DNA of 43,116 nucleotides, taken from positions 1-43,116 of the forward strand of contig CAJOMD010000020.1 of NCBI GenBank assembly GCA_905235555.1, in the 5' to 3' direction. Shown one piece after another: positions 7,871 through 16,616 of the stretch (the first letter of the stretch is position 1; each line of letters starts with the position of its first letter). Source of the stretch: an uncultured Eubacterium sp. (GTDB taxonomy: Bacteria; Bacillota; Clostridia; Lachnospirales; Lachnospiraceae). The notes under the pieces were generated by a model. The model was not told the DNA's origin. It made no database searches and saw only the letters and a list, made by a program, of their open reading frames with translations. Position numbers and translations under genes: made by a program.

Positions 7871-8610
7871 TGGAAAATAGTGATTTAATTATCGAGGGAA
7901 GAAATGCTATTATAGAAGCTTTTAGAGCCGGTAGAAGCGTGGATAAACTTTTTATCCAGGAGCACACCAAAGAAGGTTCTATGAACACATTGATTCGCGA
8001 GGCAAAGAAAACGAAAACACTAATTAAATATGTGCCAAGGGAAAGACTAGATCAAATTTCCGAGACAGGTCATCACCAGGGCGCTGTGGCTTTTGTGGCT
8101 GCATACAATTACGCAGAGATTGATGATTTGTTTGCGAAAGCTGAGGAGAAGGGTGAGTCGCCATTTTTCATTATTCTTGATGAGATAGAAGATCCGCATA
8201 ACTTGGGTGCAATTATTAGAACTGCCAATTTAGCAGGAGCTCACGGAGTTATTGTTCCAAAGAACAGAGCATGTGGACTTACAGCTACAGTAGTTAAGGC
8301 ATCGGCAGGAGCTATCAACTACACCCCAATTGTTAAGGTAACAAATATTGCTCAAACTATTGAGAGTTTAAAAGATAGAGGTATGTGGTTTGTCTGTGCA
8401 GATATGGACGGAGAAACCATGTATGATATTGATTTGAAGGGGTCCATCGGACTCGTAATAGGAAACGAAGGCAAAGGCGTTAGCAGACTCGTTAAAGAAA
8501 AATGTGACTTTGTCGCAAAGATTCCTATGAGTGGCGATATAGACTCACTTAATGCCAGTGTAGCTACAGGAGTTTTGGCTTACGAAATAGTGAGACAAAG
8601 GATGAAATAA
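7870..8610 (+). CDS. rlmB: 23S rRNA (guanosine-2'-O-)-methyltransferase, SpoU/TrmH family
   Basis: A 246-residue SPOUT methyltransferase. The N-terminal substrate-binding domain (about 1-75) starts with IIEGRNAIIEAFRAG and has the GHHQGAVAF segment. The catalytic domain has motif 1 in DPHNLGAIIRTANLAG, motif 2 in LVIGNEGKGVSRL, and motif 3 in IPMSGDIDSLNASVATGVLAYE, which form the trefoil knot binding AdoMet. The probable target is 2'-O of G2251 in 23S rRNA, though paralogues with other targets exist. The start overlaps the mrnC stop by one base. The tRNA-Thr promoter begins over its last codons. Confidence 0.92.
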   Translation: MENSDLIIEGRNAIIEAFRAGRSVDKLFIQEHTKEGSMNTLIREAKKTKTLIKYVPRERLDQISETGHHQGAVAFVAAYNYAEIDDLFAKAEEKGESPFFIILDEIEDPHNLGAIIRTANLAGAHGVIVPKNRACGLTATVVKASAGAINYTPIVKVTNIAQTIESLKDRGMWFVCADMDGETMYDIDLKGSIGLVIGNEGKGVSRLVKEKCDFVAKIPMSGDIDSLNASVATGVLAYEIVRQRMK

Positions 8611-8630
8611 ATGTTTTAAAGTGTTATAAT
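8602..8630 (+). promoter_or_regulatory. Promoter of tRNA-Thr
   Basis: ATGAAA (8602-8607, 4 of 6 with TTGACA), 17-nt spacer, TATAAT (8625-8630) preceded by TGT, an extended -10. The -35 box lies inside the end of rlmB. Confidence 0.75.
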
Positions 8631-8648
8631 TTATTAAGTTTTATTAGC

Positions 8649-8721
8649 CGTCATAGCTCAGTAGGTAGAGCGCCACCATGGTAAGGTGGAGGTCACGAGT
8701 TCAAGCCTCGTTGACGGCTCT
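8649..8721 (+). tRNA. tRNA-Thr (anticodon GGU)
   Basis: A 73-nt cloverleaf. Acceptor GCCGTCA (8649-8655) pairs with TGACGGC (8714-8720). The loop ATGGTAA between CCACC and GGTGG gives GGU. The T-arm has GTTCAAGCC. The discriminator is T and CCA is not encoded. Confidence 0.97.
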
Positions 8722-8728
8722 GTTTATT

Positions 8729-8757
8729 GCCAATATTAGTCGTTTGTGCTAAAATGA
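8729..8757 (+). promoter_or_regulatory. Promoter of ilvN-ilvC
   Basis: TTGCCA (8729-8734), 17-nt spacer, extended -10 TGCTAAAAT (8749-8757). The leader to ilvN is only about 28 nt, too short for an attenuator or T-box. Confidence 0.7.
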
Positions 8758-8791
8758 CTTGGTATGAATTCTAAGAAAAGAGGATGATCAT

Positions 8792-9274
8792 ATGAACAAA
8801 AAAGTATTGTCTGTATTAGTTGAAAATTATTCTGGTGTTCTTAACAGAGTAGCAGGATTATTTAGTCGCAGAGGTTACAATATCGATAGTTTAACTGTAG
8901 GTGAAACGGCAGACCCAAAGTATTCTAGAATGACTATCGTGGTCACTGGCGATGATGATATTTTAGAGCAGATTATTAAACAGATTAGTAAACTAGAAGA
9001 AGTTATCAAGGTAGATGTGTTAGAAGGTGGACAATCTGTAATCAGAGAACTTATTATGATTAAAGTTAAAGCAAATGAGACTGAGAGACAGCAGATTACA
9101 GCCCTTACAGATATCTTTAGAGGTAATATTGTGGATGTGGCTAAGGAGTCACTTATGATTGAACTTATTGGTAACCCATCAAAACTAGAAGCATTTATTA
9201 AAATGCTAGATGGATTCAAGATATTAAAACTAGTTAGAACTGGTATCACAGGCTTGGCTAGAGGAGACGAATAA
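8792..9274 (+). CDS. ilvN: Acetolactate synthase small (regulatory) subunit
   Basis: A 160-residue regulatory subunit that binds the catalytic IlvB subunit and confers valine feedback in Ile/Val/Leu synthesis. The N-terminal ACT domain is clear: SVLVENYSGVLNRVAGLFSR followed by RGYNIDSLTVG. The second half (about 80-158) is the ALS_ss C-terminal domain. AGAGGATG precedes ATG 8792. The catalytic subunit gene ilvB, usually next to it, is not in this window; ilvC follows 39 nt downstream with its own ribosome binding site and is probably co-transcribed. Confidence 0.97.
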   Translation: MNKKVLSVLVENYSGVLNRVAGLFSRRGYNIDSLTVGETADPKYSRMTIVVTGDDDILEQIIKQISKLEEVIKVDVLEGGQSVIRELIMIKVKANETERQQITALTDIFRGNIVDVAKESLMIELIGNPSKLEAFIKMLDGFKILKLVRTGITGLARGDE

Positions 9275-10339
<1,065 letters not shown>

Positions 10340-10360
10340 TAGTAATTAATTTAAGAGGGT

Positions 10361-10391
10361 AAAGGGAGAGCAAAATTTGTTCTCCCTTTTT
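10361..10391 (+). terminator. Terminator of ilvNC
   Basis: AAAGGGAGAGCAA (10361-10373) pairs with TTGTTCTCCCTTT (10377-10389) with one G-U pair, followed by TT. The next ATG (10400) is only 8 nt beyond the T run. Confidence 0.85.
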
Positions 10392-10399
10392 GTTATTTT

Positions 10400-10834
10400 A
10401 TGGAAAACTTTATTTTACTTATATGTCTGATGTTAATATCAGCATACGATTTAAAAGAAAAAAGAATACCTAACAGTTTAGTGGTTTCAATATATATTTT
10501 GGGACTGATTGGTCTTTGTAGCGGACGGTTGAGTTACGCACAGTCTTTTGTAGGGTTAGTGGTTTTGCCTTTAATTATCTTAGTTTTGTTTAGAGTCACT
10601 CGGTACAAAATTGGCATGGGAGATGTTAAATTAATATCTGCTATAGGATTTTGTCTTGGATTTTGGAATCAATTATTTGTGGTTTTAATAGGTTTTGGGA
10701 GTCTTATTGTCTATATATTTAGTAGGTTTATTAAAAATAAGGGACAAAAGTTTAGAAAAACATATATTTTAGGACCTTTTATTAGTTTTGGTGTGTTATT
10801 CACTTTAATTATTGGCAAGATTATAGTAAAATAA
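10400..10834 (+). CDS. A24 family prepilin-type peptidase, short form
   Basis: A 144-residue membrane protein with about four hydrophobic segments. The two catalytic aspartates of A24 (type IV leader) peptidases are visible: D17 in SAYDLKEKRIPN and D75 in the GMGDVK motif (72-77). It lacks the N-terminal methylase domain of full PilD, so it resembles the TadV/CpaA-like or archaeal-type short peptidases that cleave pilin leader peptides at the membrane. No pilin or pilus assembly gene is in the window. The first in-frame start is ATG 10400; no ribosome binding site precedes it and the ilvC terminator lies just upstream, so how it is expressed is unclear. The RsbW-like gene follows 32 nt downstream. 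Confidence 0.85.
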   Translation: MENFILLICLMLISAYDLKEKRIPNSLVVSIYILGLIGLCSGRLSYAQSFVGLVVLPLIILVLFRVTRYKIGMGDVKLISAIGFCLGFWNQLFVVLIGFGSLIVYIFSRFIKNKGQKFRKTYILGPFISFGVLFTLIIGKIIVK

Positions 10835-10866
10835 GATGGAAAGTGTAAGAGACAGAAAGGATTATT

Positions 10867-11274
10867 ATGGTAAGTAAAATATTTAAAGCGAATCATGAAA
10901 GTTTACCGGAGGCTATGGCTTTTCTTGAAGAGCAGATGGACATTTTAAATATTGATATGAAAAAGCAAATGCAGATCTCTATTGCGGTAGAGGAACTGTT
11001 TGTTAATATTGCTCACTATTCATATTCTGAATCAGGCGGAGAAGTTGAACTTCAAATAGATGAGAATGCTCAACTAATTATTGCACTTATTGATTCAGGT
11101 GAACCATTTAATCCGCTTGAGAGAAAAGATCCAGATATCAATGCACCTATTGAGGAAAGAGAGATTGGTGGACTTGGTATTTATATGGCTAAACAAAATG
11201 CGGACAAGATTGAATATGAGTATAAAGACGGTAAAAATATTGTAAGAATATATAAGAAGATTAGGGACGAATAA
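10867..11274 (+). CDS. RsbW/SpoIIAB-like ATP-binding anti-sigma-type kinase
   Basis: A 135-residue GHKL-fold ATPase of the HATPase_c_2 class. The N box is in SIAVEELFVNIAHYSY (E42-E43, N47), the G1 box in ALIDSGEPFNPL (D76) and the G2 box in REIGGLGIYMAK. Family members are serine kinases that bind a sigma factor or other target and phosphorylate a STAS-domain antagonist. A STAS protein is encoded two genes downstream, and the HD gene starts 1 nt after this stop. No sigma factor gene is adjacent, so the target is unknown. AAAGGATT precedes ATG 10867. Together with the next two genes it forms a compact partner-switching-like cluster. Confidence 0.88.
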   Translation: MVSKIFKANHESLPEAMAFLEEQMDILNIDMKKQMQISIAVEELFVNIAHYSYSESGGEVELQIDENAQLIIALIDSGEPFNPLERKDPDINAPIEEREIGGLGIYMAKQNADKIEYEYKDGKNIVRIYKKIRDE

Positions 11275-11275
11275 G

Positions 11276-11860
11276 ATGGGTAAAAAATTAGATGAAGCAA
11301 TACTTTTTGCCACGCAAAAACATGTGGGGCAGTTACGAAAAAGAGAGGATTCTCCATACATTCTTCATCCCCTAGAAGCTGCAGCTATAGCCAGTGACTT
11401 AACAAAAGACGAAGACATTATTGTGGCAGCGGTTTTACACGATACTGTAGAAGATACGGATACCACGGTGGAGGAAATTAGAGAAAAATTTGGAGATAGA
11501 GTGGCAGAATTAGTAGAGTCTGAAACTGAAAATAAAAGATATGATCTACCACCAGAACAAACTTGGGAGATAAGAAAAAAGGAGTCGTTAGAACATTTAA
11601 AAAATTCTAAAGATCCAGCAGTTAAGATTTTATGGCTAGCAGATAAAGTTTCAAATATCAGAACACTTTTTAAACTTTATGAAGAAGAGGGGGAAGCCAT
11701 GTGGAATCATTTCAATATGAAGGATATTGAGAAACAAGCATGGTATTACAGAACAATTGGAAAACTACTTAAAGGTTTGGAAAACACTTTAGCTTATCAA
11801 GAATATGTACAGATTGTTGGATATATATTTAAAAATGTAAAGGAGAATGAAGATGATTAG
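11276..11860 (+). CDS. HD-domain protein, small alarmone hydrolase-like (SpoT HD type)
   Basis: A 194-residue protein consisting of one HD domain of the RelA/SpoT hydrolase class, without synthetase or TGS domains. Metal and catalytic residues typical of (p)ppGpp hydrolases are in place: H31 in YILHPLEAA, H55-D56 and the following E59-D60 in LHDTVEDTD, and D123 and N127 in LADKVSNIRT. The ED pair and the LADKxxN motif fit a MESH1-like hydrolase of guanosine 3'-phosphate compounds. Substrate is inferred, not shown. It begins 1 nt after the RsbW-like gene and its end overlaps the start of the STAS-APH gene by 8 nt, so the three are almost certainly translated from one message. Confidence 0.85.
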   Translation: MGKKLDEAILFATQKHVGQLRKREDSPYILHPLEAAAIASDLTKDEDIIVAAVLHDTVEDTDTTVEEIREKFGDRVAELVESETENKRYDLPPEQTWEIRKKESLEHLKNSKDPAVKILWLADKVSNIRTLFKLYEEEGEAMWNHFNMKDIEKQAWYYRTIGKLLKGLENTLAYQEYVQIVGYIFKNVKENEDD

Positions 11861-13028
11861 TATTAATGGAGAAAAAACTGATAATACATTAAGGATTGCG
11901 CTTGATGGTAGAATTGATTCCACAAACGCTGCTGATGTAGAAAAGCAACTTGATGATATTGTCAATGAGAATTCTTTTGAAGGACTAATTATAGATGCAG
12001 AAAAATTAGAGTATATTTCTAGTGCGGGTCTTAGAATTATCCTTAGACTAAAGAAAAATAATCCATCACTAAAAATTGTAAATGTGACATCAGATGTATA
12101 TGAAATTTTTGAAATGACAGGTTTCTCAGAAATCATGCCCATTGAAAAGGCGTACCGAGAATTCTCAGTAGAAGGGTGCGAAATTATAGGACAGGGCGCC
12201 AATGGTAAGGTTTACCGTATAGATCCAGAGACTATTATAAAGGTTTATAATAACCCAGATTCTCTTCCAGATATCAAGAGAGAAAGAGAGTTGGCTAGAA
12301 AGGCATTTGTATTAGGCATTCCTACTGCTATCCCATATGATGTAGTAAAAGTGGGAGATGGTTACGGTTCAGTATTTGAACTACTTAATGCTAAATCATT
12401 TGCAAAATTAATAGAAGAAGACCCTGATAATATCGATAAATATATTGGATTATATATAGACTTACTAAAGAAAATTCACAGCACAGAAGTAGTAGATGGG
12501 GATGTTCCAAGTATGAAAGAAGTAGCTGTGGGATGGGCTAAAGATTTATTAGATTACCTACCAAACGGTTATGGAGAAAAGCTTCTTCAAATAGTTGAAA
12601 GTATTCCAGATAGCAAACATATGATGCACGGTGATTACCACATTAAGAATGTTATGATGCAAAACGGTGAGACATTGCTTATTGATATGGATACTATCTG
12701 TACTGGTGATCCAATATTCGAATTAGCATCTATGTTTAATGCTTATGTTGGATTTGGTTCAATTGATGAATCAAATGTAGAAAACTTTTTAGGCCTTTCA
12801 TATGACAGAACAAACTACATTTGGCAGAAATCTTTAGAATTATACTGTGAGGGTAAGAGTGAAGAAGAAAAGGAAGAGATGAAAGCCAAGGCAGAATTAA
12901 TTGGATATGCTCGTATTATGAGAAGAACAATTAGACGTGGTGGCTTAGAAACTGAAGATGGCATGGAACTAATTGATTTCTGCAAGGAGCAGATAGAATC
13001 AGATGTCGACTACATAACAGAAGGTTAA
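11853..13028 (+). CDS. STAS domain fused to APH-type phosphotransferase (TIGR02172-like)
   Basis: A 391-residue fusion. Residues 1-105 form a STAS anti-sigma-antagonist domain with LEYISSAGLRIIL; S57 aligns with the phosphorylated Ser of SpoIIAA/RsbV. Residues 108-391 form an aminoglycoside/choline-kinase-like fold: Gly-rich loop GQGANGKVYRI, Lys130 in TIIKVYN, catalytic HGDYHIKN (H259, D261, N266) and metal Asp278 in LLIDMDT. I recall APH-like proteins of this kind under TIGR02172. The start is ATG 11853 (AGGAG 7 nt upstream); ATG 11847 lies too close to that site. It overlaps the HD gene. An antibiotic-resistance role is not supported; the context suggests signalling. The A14xT14-rich terminator ends the operon. 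Confidence 0.82.
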   Translation: MISINGEKTDNTLRIALDGRIDSTNAADVEKQLDDIVNENSFEGLIIDAEKLEYISSAGLRIILRLKKNNPSLKIVNVTSDVYEIFEMTGFSEIMPIEKAYREFSVEGCEIIGQGANGKVYRIDPETIIKVYNNPDSLPDIKRERELARKAFVLGIPTAIPYDVVKVGDGYGSVFELLNAKSFAKLIEEDPDNIDKYIGLYIDLLKKIHSTEVVDGDVPSMKEVAVGWAKDLLDYLPNGYGEKLLQIVESIPDSKHMMHGDYHIKNVMMQNGETLLIDMDTICTGDPIFELASMFNAYVGFGSIDESNVENFLGLSYDRTNYIWQKSLELYCEGKSEEEKEEMKAKAELIGYARIMRRTIRRGGLETEDGMELIDFCKEQIESDVDYITEG

Positions 13029-13082
13029 AATTATACCAATTCAGGTTTATAGAATAATAAAAAAAGTTATTTATTATATAAT

Positions 13083-13139
13083 AAAGAAAAAAGCAGATGT
13101 GCGAACGACTTTTCTAGTGAGTACACTGCTTTTTTCTTT
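13083..13139 (+). terminator. Terminator of the STAS-APH operon
   Basis: AAAGAAAAAAGCAG (13083-13096) is perfectly complementary to CTGCTTTTTTCTTT (13126-13139), giving a 14-bp stem with T runs on its 3' side; TGT/ACA extends it inward. Confidence 0.8.
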
Positions 13140-13199
13140 GCTTTTGTTAAAAATAAAGTTCTTTTTTGGTTATTCTTTGTTAAAAAAAAACCTTAATTA

Positions 13200-13208
13200 T
13201 GGTATAAT
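13200..13208 (+). promoter_or_regulatory. Extended -10 promoter of tRNA-Ser
   Basis: TGGTATAAT (13200-13208), 12 nt before the mature tRNA. A clear -35 is lacking (TTAAAA at 13180-13185 has the right distance). Confidence 0.7.
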
Positions 13209-13219
13209 TTTAGCATTGT

Positions 13220-13305
13220 GGAGACGTATCGAAGTGGTCATAACGAGCCGCACTCGAAATGCGGTTGTCCTTACGGGCACGTGGGTTCGAATCCCACCGT
13301 CTCCG
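13220..13305 (+). tRNA. tRNA-Ser (anticodon CGA)
   Basis: An 86-nt tRNA with the long variable arm of class II tRNAs. Acceptor GGAGACG (13220-13226) pairs with CGTCTCC (13298-13304). The loop CTCGAAA between CCGCA and TGCGG gives CGA. The discriminator is G, as required for Ser. CCA is not encoded. Confidence 0.96.
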
Positions 13306-13354
13306 TTAGGAAACTAAAAAACCACTGGTTTTACATAAAATAGGAGGAATTATC

Positions 13355-14620
13355 ATGGGAATGACAATGACACAAAAAATCTTGGCTAAACATGCAGGTT
13401 TAGACAGTGTAGAAGCAGGCCAATTAATCGAGGCTAATCTTGATTTGGTTCTAGCTAATGATATTACTGGACCTGTGGCTATAGGTGAGTTGGAAAAGAT
13501 GGATGTGGACTGTGTATTTTGCAAGGACAAAATTGCACTTGTTCCAGATCACTACACACCAAATAAGGATATTAAGTCTGCAGAACTTTACAAGTGCGTA
13601 AAGGACTTTGCAAAGAATAATGACATAACAAACTATTTTGAGACTGGACGAGTTGGTATTGAGCATGCATTACTTCCTGAAAAAGGATTAGTGGTGGCAG
13701 GCGATGTAGTGATAGGTGCTGATTCACACACTTGTACATACGGTGCGCTAGGCGCGTTTTCAACAGGTGTAGGTAGTACTGATATGGCTGCAGGTATGGC
13801 CACTGGTCAAGCATGGTTTAAAGTACCATCAGCTATCAAGTTTAACTTAACTGGAAAACTTAATCCTTGGGTTTCAGGTAAGGATGTAATTCTTCACATT
13901 ATCGGAATGATAGGTGTGGATGGCGCACTTTACCAGTCAATGGAATTTGTGGGCGAGGGCGTTCACAGTCTAACAATGGATGATAGATTTGCTATGGCAA
14001 ATATGGCTATAGAAGCAGGTGGAAAAAATGGCATCTTTATCGTGGACGATAAGACTATCGAATATATGAAAGAACACTCCGACAAAGAATATACAGTATT
14101 TGAGCCGGACGAGACGGCAGAGTATGCGGAAGAGTACACTATTGATTTAAGCGAAGTTAAGTCAACGGTTTCATTCCCACACTTGCCAGAGAATACACAT
14201 ACTATCGATGAGATTGATGATATAAAAATAGACCAGGTAGTGATTGGTTCATGTACAAACGGTCGTATTCAAGATATGAGAGAGGCTGCCAAAATCTTTG
14301 AAGGAAGAAAAGTGGCAGACGGTGTAAGATGTATCGTGCTCCCAGCTACTCAAGACATTTATCTAAAATGTATTGAAGAGGGAATAATGACTACATTTAT
14401 CAAGGCTGGTTGTGCAGTAAGCACACCTACATGTGGACCTTGTTTGGGTGGACATATGGGTATTCTTGCTAAAGGCGAGAGAGCCGTTGCTACTACAAAC
14501 AGAAACTTTGTAGGACGTATGGGTGATCCTGAATCAGAAGTATATCTTTCATCACCAGCTGTTGCTGCAGCTAGTGCTATCACAGGTAAGATTTCAGGAC
14601 CAGCGGAACTTGGACTATAG
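13355..14620 (+). CDS. leuC: 3-isopropylmalate dehydratase large subunit
   Basis: A 421-residue aconitase-family subunit that, with LeuD, isomerises 2- to 3-isopropylmalate in leucine synthesis. The [4Fe-4S] cysteines are visible in VIGSCTNGR and in [13 protein letters not shown]. The [15 protein letters not shown] segment and the C-terminal [12 protein letters not shown] motif are also typical. Length is that of the short HacA/LeuC2 type common in Clostridia. AGGAGG lies 7 nt before ATG 13355. leuD follows after 9 nt. I see no promoter in the 49 nt between tRNA-Ser and leuC, so transcription may begin at the tRNA-Ser promoter. Confidence 0.97.
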   Translation: MGMTMTQKILAKHAGLDSVEAGQLIEANLDLVLANDITGPVAIGELEKMDVDCVFCKDKIALVPDHYTPNKDIKSAELYKCVKDFAKNNDITNYFETGRVGIEHALLPEKGLVVAGDVVIGADSHTCTYGALGAFSTGVGSTDMAAGMATGQAWFKVPSAIKFNLTGKLNPWVSGKDVILHIIGMIGVDGALYQSMEFVGEGVHSLTMDDRFAMANMAIEAGGKNGIFIVDDKTIEYMKEHSDKEYTVFEPDETAEYAEEYTIDLSEVKSTVSFPHLPENTHTIDEIDDIKIDQVVIGSCTNGRIQDMREAAKIFEGRKVADGVRCIVLPATQDIYLKCIEEGIMTTFIKAGCAVSTPTCGPCLGGHMGILAKGERAVATTNRNFVGRMGDPESEVYLSSPAVAAASAITGKISGPAELGL

Positions 14621-14629
14621 GAGGATACT

Positions 14630-15115
14630 ATGAAAGCAGAAGGTAAAGTTTTTAAATTTGGAGATAATGTAGATACAGATGTAATTATTCCGGCTAGATA
14701 CTTAAATGACCCTGATCCAAAGGCGCTAGCTAGTCATTGTATGGAAGATATTGATAAAGAGTTTGCTAGCAAGGTGAGCGAAGGAGATATTATCGTGGCC
14801 GATAAGAATTTTGGCTGTGGATCTTCTAGAGAACACGCACCTATTTCTATTAAGGCATGTGGAGTTAGTTGTGTAATAGCTGATACATTCGCAAGAATTT
14901 TTTATAGAAATGCTATTAACATTGGACTTCCTATTATCGAATGTCCAGAGGCAACTGCAGGGATTTCAGATGGTGACGAAGTAGAAGTAGATTTTGACAC
15001 AGGTGTAATTGTAAACAAAACTACTGGAGCTGAATTTAAAGGTCAGCCATTCCCTGAGTTTATGCAAAAAATAATTACTAAGGGTGGATTAGTAAATTAT
15101 ATTAATGATAAGTAA
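14630..15115 (+). CDS. leuD: 3-isopropylmalate dehydratase small subunit
   Basis: A 161-residue swivel-domain subunit, partner of LeuC. The signature region [14 protein letters not shown] at the N-terminus and the [17 protein letters not shown] substrate-binding segment are clear, followed by [14 protein letters not shown]. Length matches the short archaeal/clostridial LeuD type, in keeping with the short LeuC. AGGAGG precedes ATG 14630. thrC begins 9 nt after its stop. The isopropylmalate synthase and dehydrogenase genes (leuA, leuB) are not in the window. Confidence 0.97.
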   Translation: MKAEGKVFKFGDNVDTDVIIPARYLNDPDPKALASHCMEDIDKEFASKVSEGDIIVADKNFGCGSSREHAPISIKACGVSCVIADTFARIFYRNAINIGLPIIECPEATAGISDGDEVEVDFDTGVIVNKTTGAEFKGQPFPEFMQKIITKGGLVNYINDK

Positions 15116-15124
15116 GAGGAAATT

Positions 15125-16615
15125 ATGAAAGAGATATTATACAAAAGTACAAGAAGTGAAGATGGAGCGCTAAAGGCATCTGAAGCTATACTTAAAGGCT
15201 TGGCTGATGATGGCGGATTGTTTGTGCCAATCGAGTTGCCTGAACTTGATAAGTCTATGGAAGAACTTTCAAAGATGTCTTATCAGGAACTTGCTTATGA
15301 AGTGTTAAAACTTTTCTATACTGACTTTACAGAAGAAGAACTTAAGAATTGTATAGCAAAAGCTTATGATGAGAAGTTTGATACAGAAGAGATTGCACCT
15401 TTAGCACAAGTGAAGGATCCATATCACTTGGAGCTTTTCCATGGACCAACCATTGCTTTTAAAGATATGGCGCTTCAAATTTTGCCACATCTTCTAACAA
15501 CATCGGCAAAGAAAAATGGAGTGGAGAATGATATTGTAATTTTAACAGCTACATCTGGCGATACCGGTAAAGCCGCGCTTGCTGGATTTGCTAATGTTGA
15601 GGGAACAAAGATAGTTGTTTTCTATCCAGACGGCGGTGTTAGCCCAATCCAAGAAAAACAGATGATTACACAAAAAGGCGACAACACTCATGTAGTGGCG
15701 ATCAAAGGAAACTTTGACGAAGCTCAGACAGGTGTTAAAAATATATTTAACAATAAAGAGTTAGCAAAGGAGATGGACAAATCAGGATTCCAGTTCTCGT
15801 CAGCCAACTCTATTAACATTGGTCGTTTGATTCCACAGGTTGCATACTATGTTTATTCATATGCTAAACTTTTGTCAGAAGGTAAGATAGAAGACGGTGA
15901 GAAGATTAATGTAGTTGTTCCTACAGGAAACTTTGGAAACATTCTTGCTGCGTACTATGCAAAGAGTATTGGAACTCCAATCGATAAACTTGTTTGTGCA
16001 TCAAACGAGAATAAGGTTTTGTATGACTTCTTTAACACAGGCGAGTATGATAAAAATAGAGAGTTTATTTTAACAACATCTCCATCTATGGATATTTTGA
16101 TTTCAAGTAACCTTGAGAGACTTATCTATCACATAGCAGGAGATGATGCTAATAAGAATAAAGAACTTATGGCGAATCTTGCAAGTACTGGTGTATACAA
16201 TATTACTGATGATATGAGAACTAAACTTACTGATTTTGTGGGCAAGTTTGCATCTGAAGAAGAGACAGCCCAGACTATTAAGAAGATTTATGAAGACACA
16301 GGATACATTATGGATACACACACATCAGTAGCTAGATGTGTGTATGAAAAGTATGTGGCAGAGACTGGTGATAATAAGACCACAGTTATTGCATCAACAG
16401 CTAGTCCATTTAAGTTTACAAGAGCGGTTATGAATGCTATTGACCCAAAGTATCAGTCAGGCGAAGATTTCGAATTAATAGACGAATTATCAAGAATTGG
16501 AAATATTAAGATTCCGAATGCTATTGAAGAGATCAGAAATGCTGAGATTAGACATAACACAAAATGCGAGACAGAAGATATGGAAAACATTGTTAAGGAT
16601 TTTTTAGGTATATAA
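15125..16615 (+). CDS. thrC: Threonine synthase
   Basis: A 496-residue PLP enzyme that forms threonine from O-phosphohomoserine. The PLP lysine is K113 in PTIAFKDMALQ. The glycine loop TATSGDTGKAALAGF and the VPTGNFGNILAAYYA segment that holds the cofactor phosphate are present. Length and the N-terminal YKSTR and LADDGGLFVP segments fit the long, E. coli/clostridial class. AGAGGAAATT precedes ATG. The position after leuCD couples threonine (the isoleucine precursor) to leucine synthesis. The next gene starts 1 nt after its stop. Confidence 0.96.
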   Translation: MKEILYKSTRSEDGALKASEAILKGLADDGGLFVPIELPELDKSMEELSKMSYQELAYEVLKLFYTDFTEEELKNCIAKAYDEKFDTEEIAPLAQVKDPYHLELFHGPTIAFKDMALQILPHLLTTSAKKNGVENDIVILTATSGDTGKAALAGFANVEGTKIVVFYPDGGVSPIQEKQMITQKGDNTHVVAIKGNFDEAQTGVKNIFNNKELAKEMDKSGFQFSSANSINIGRLIPQVAYYVYSYAKLLSEGKIEDGEKINVVVPTGNFGNILAAYYAKSIGTPIDKLVCASNENKVLYDFFNTGEYDKNREFILTTSPSMDILISSNLERLIYHIAGDDANKNKELMANLASTGVYNITDDMRTKLTDFVGKFASEEETAQTIKKIYEDTGYIMDTHTSVARCVYEKYVAETGDNKTTVIASTASPFKFTRAVMNAIDPKYQSGEDFELIDELSRIGNIKIPNAIEEIRNAEIRHNTKCETEDMENIVKDFLGI

Positions 16616-16616
16616 G

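Noticed and set aside
8722-8791. Attenuator or T-box before ilvN
   Set aside because: The leader is under 30 nt from the predicted start and contains no T-box sequence or leader peptide.
10841-10856. GTGTAAGAGACAG resembling a Tn5 mosaic end or sequencing adaptor
   Set aside because: It lacks the central TA and the outer bases of the 19-bp end, no inverted partner is near, and it lies naturally before a ribosome binding site. Chance match.
13099-13317. Plus-strand ORF over the terminator and tRNA-Ser
   Set aside because: It covers a terminator, a promoter and a tRNA, so it cannot be a gene.
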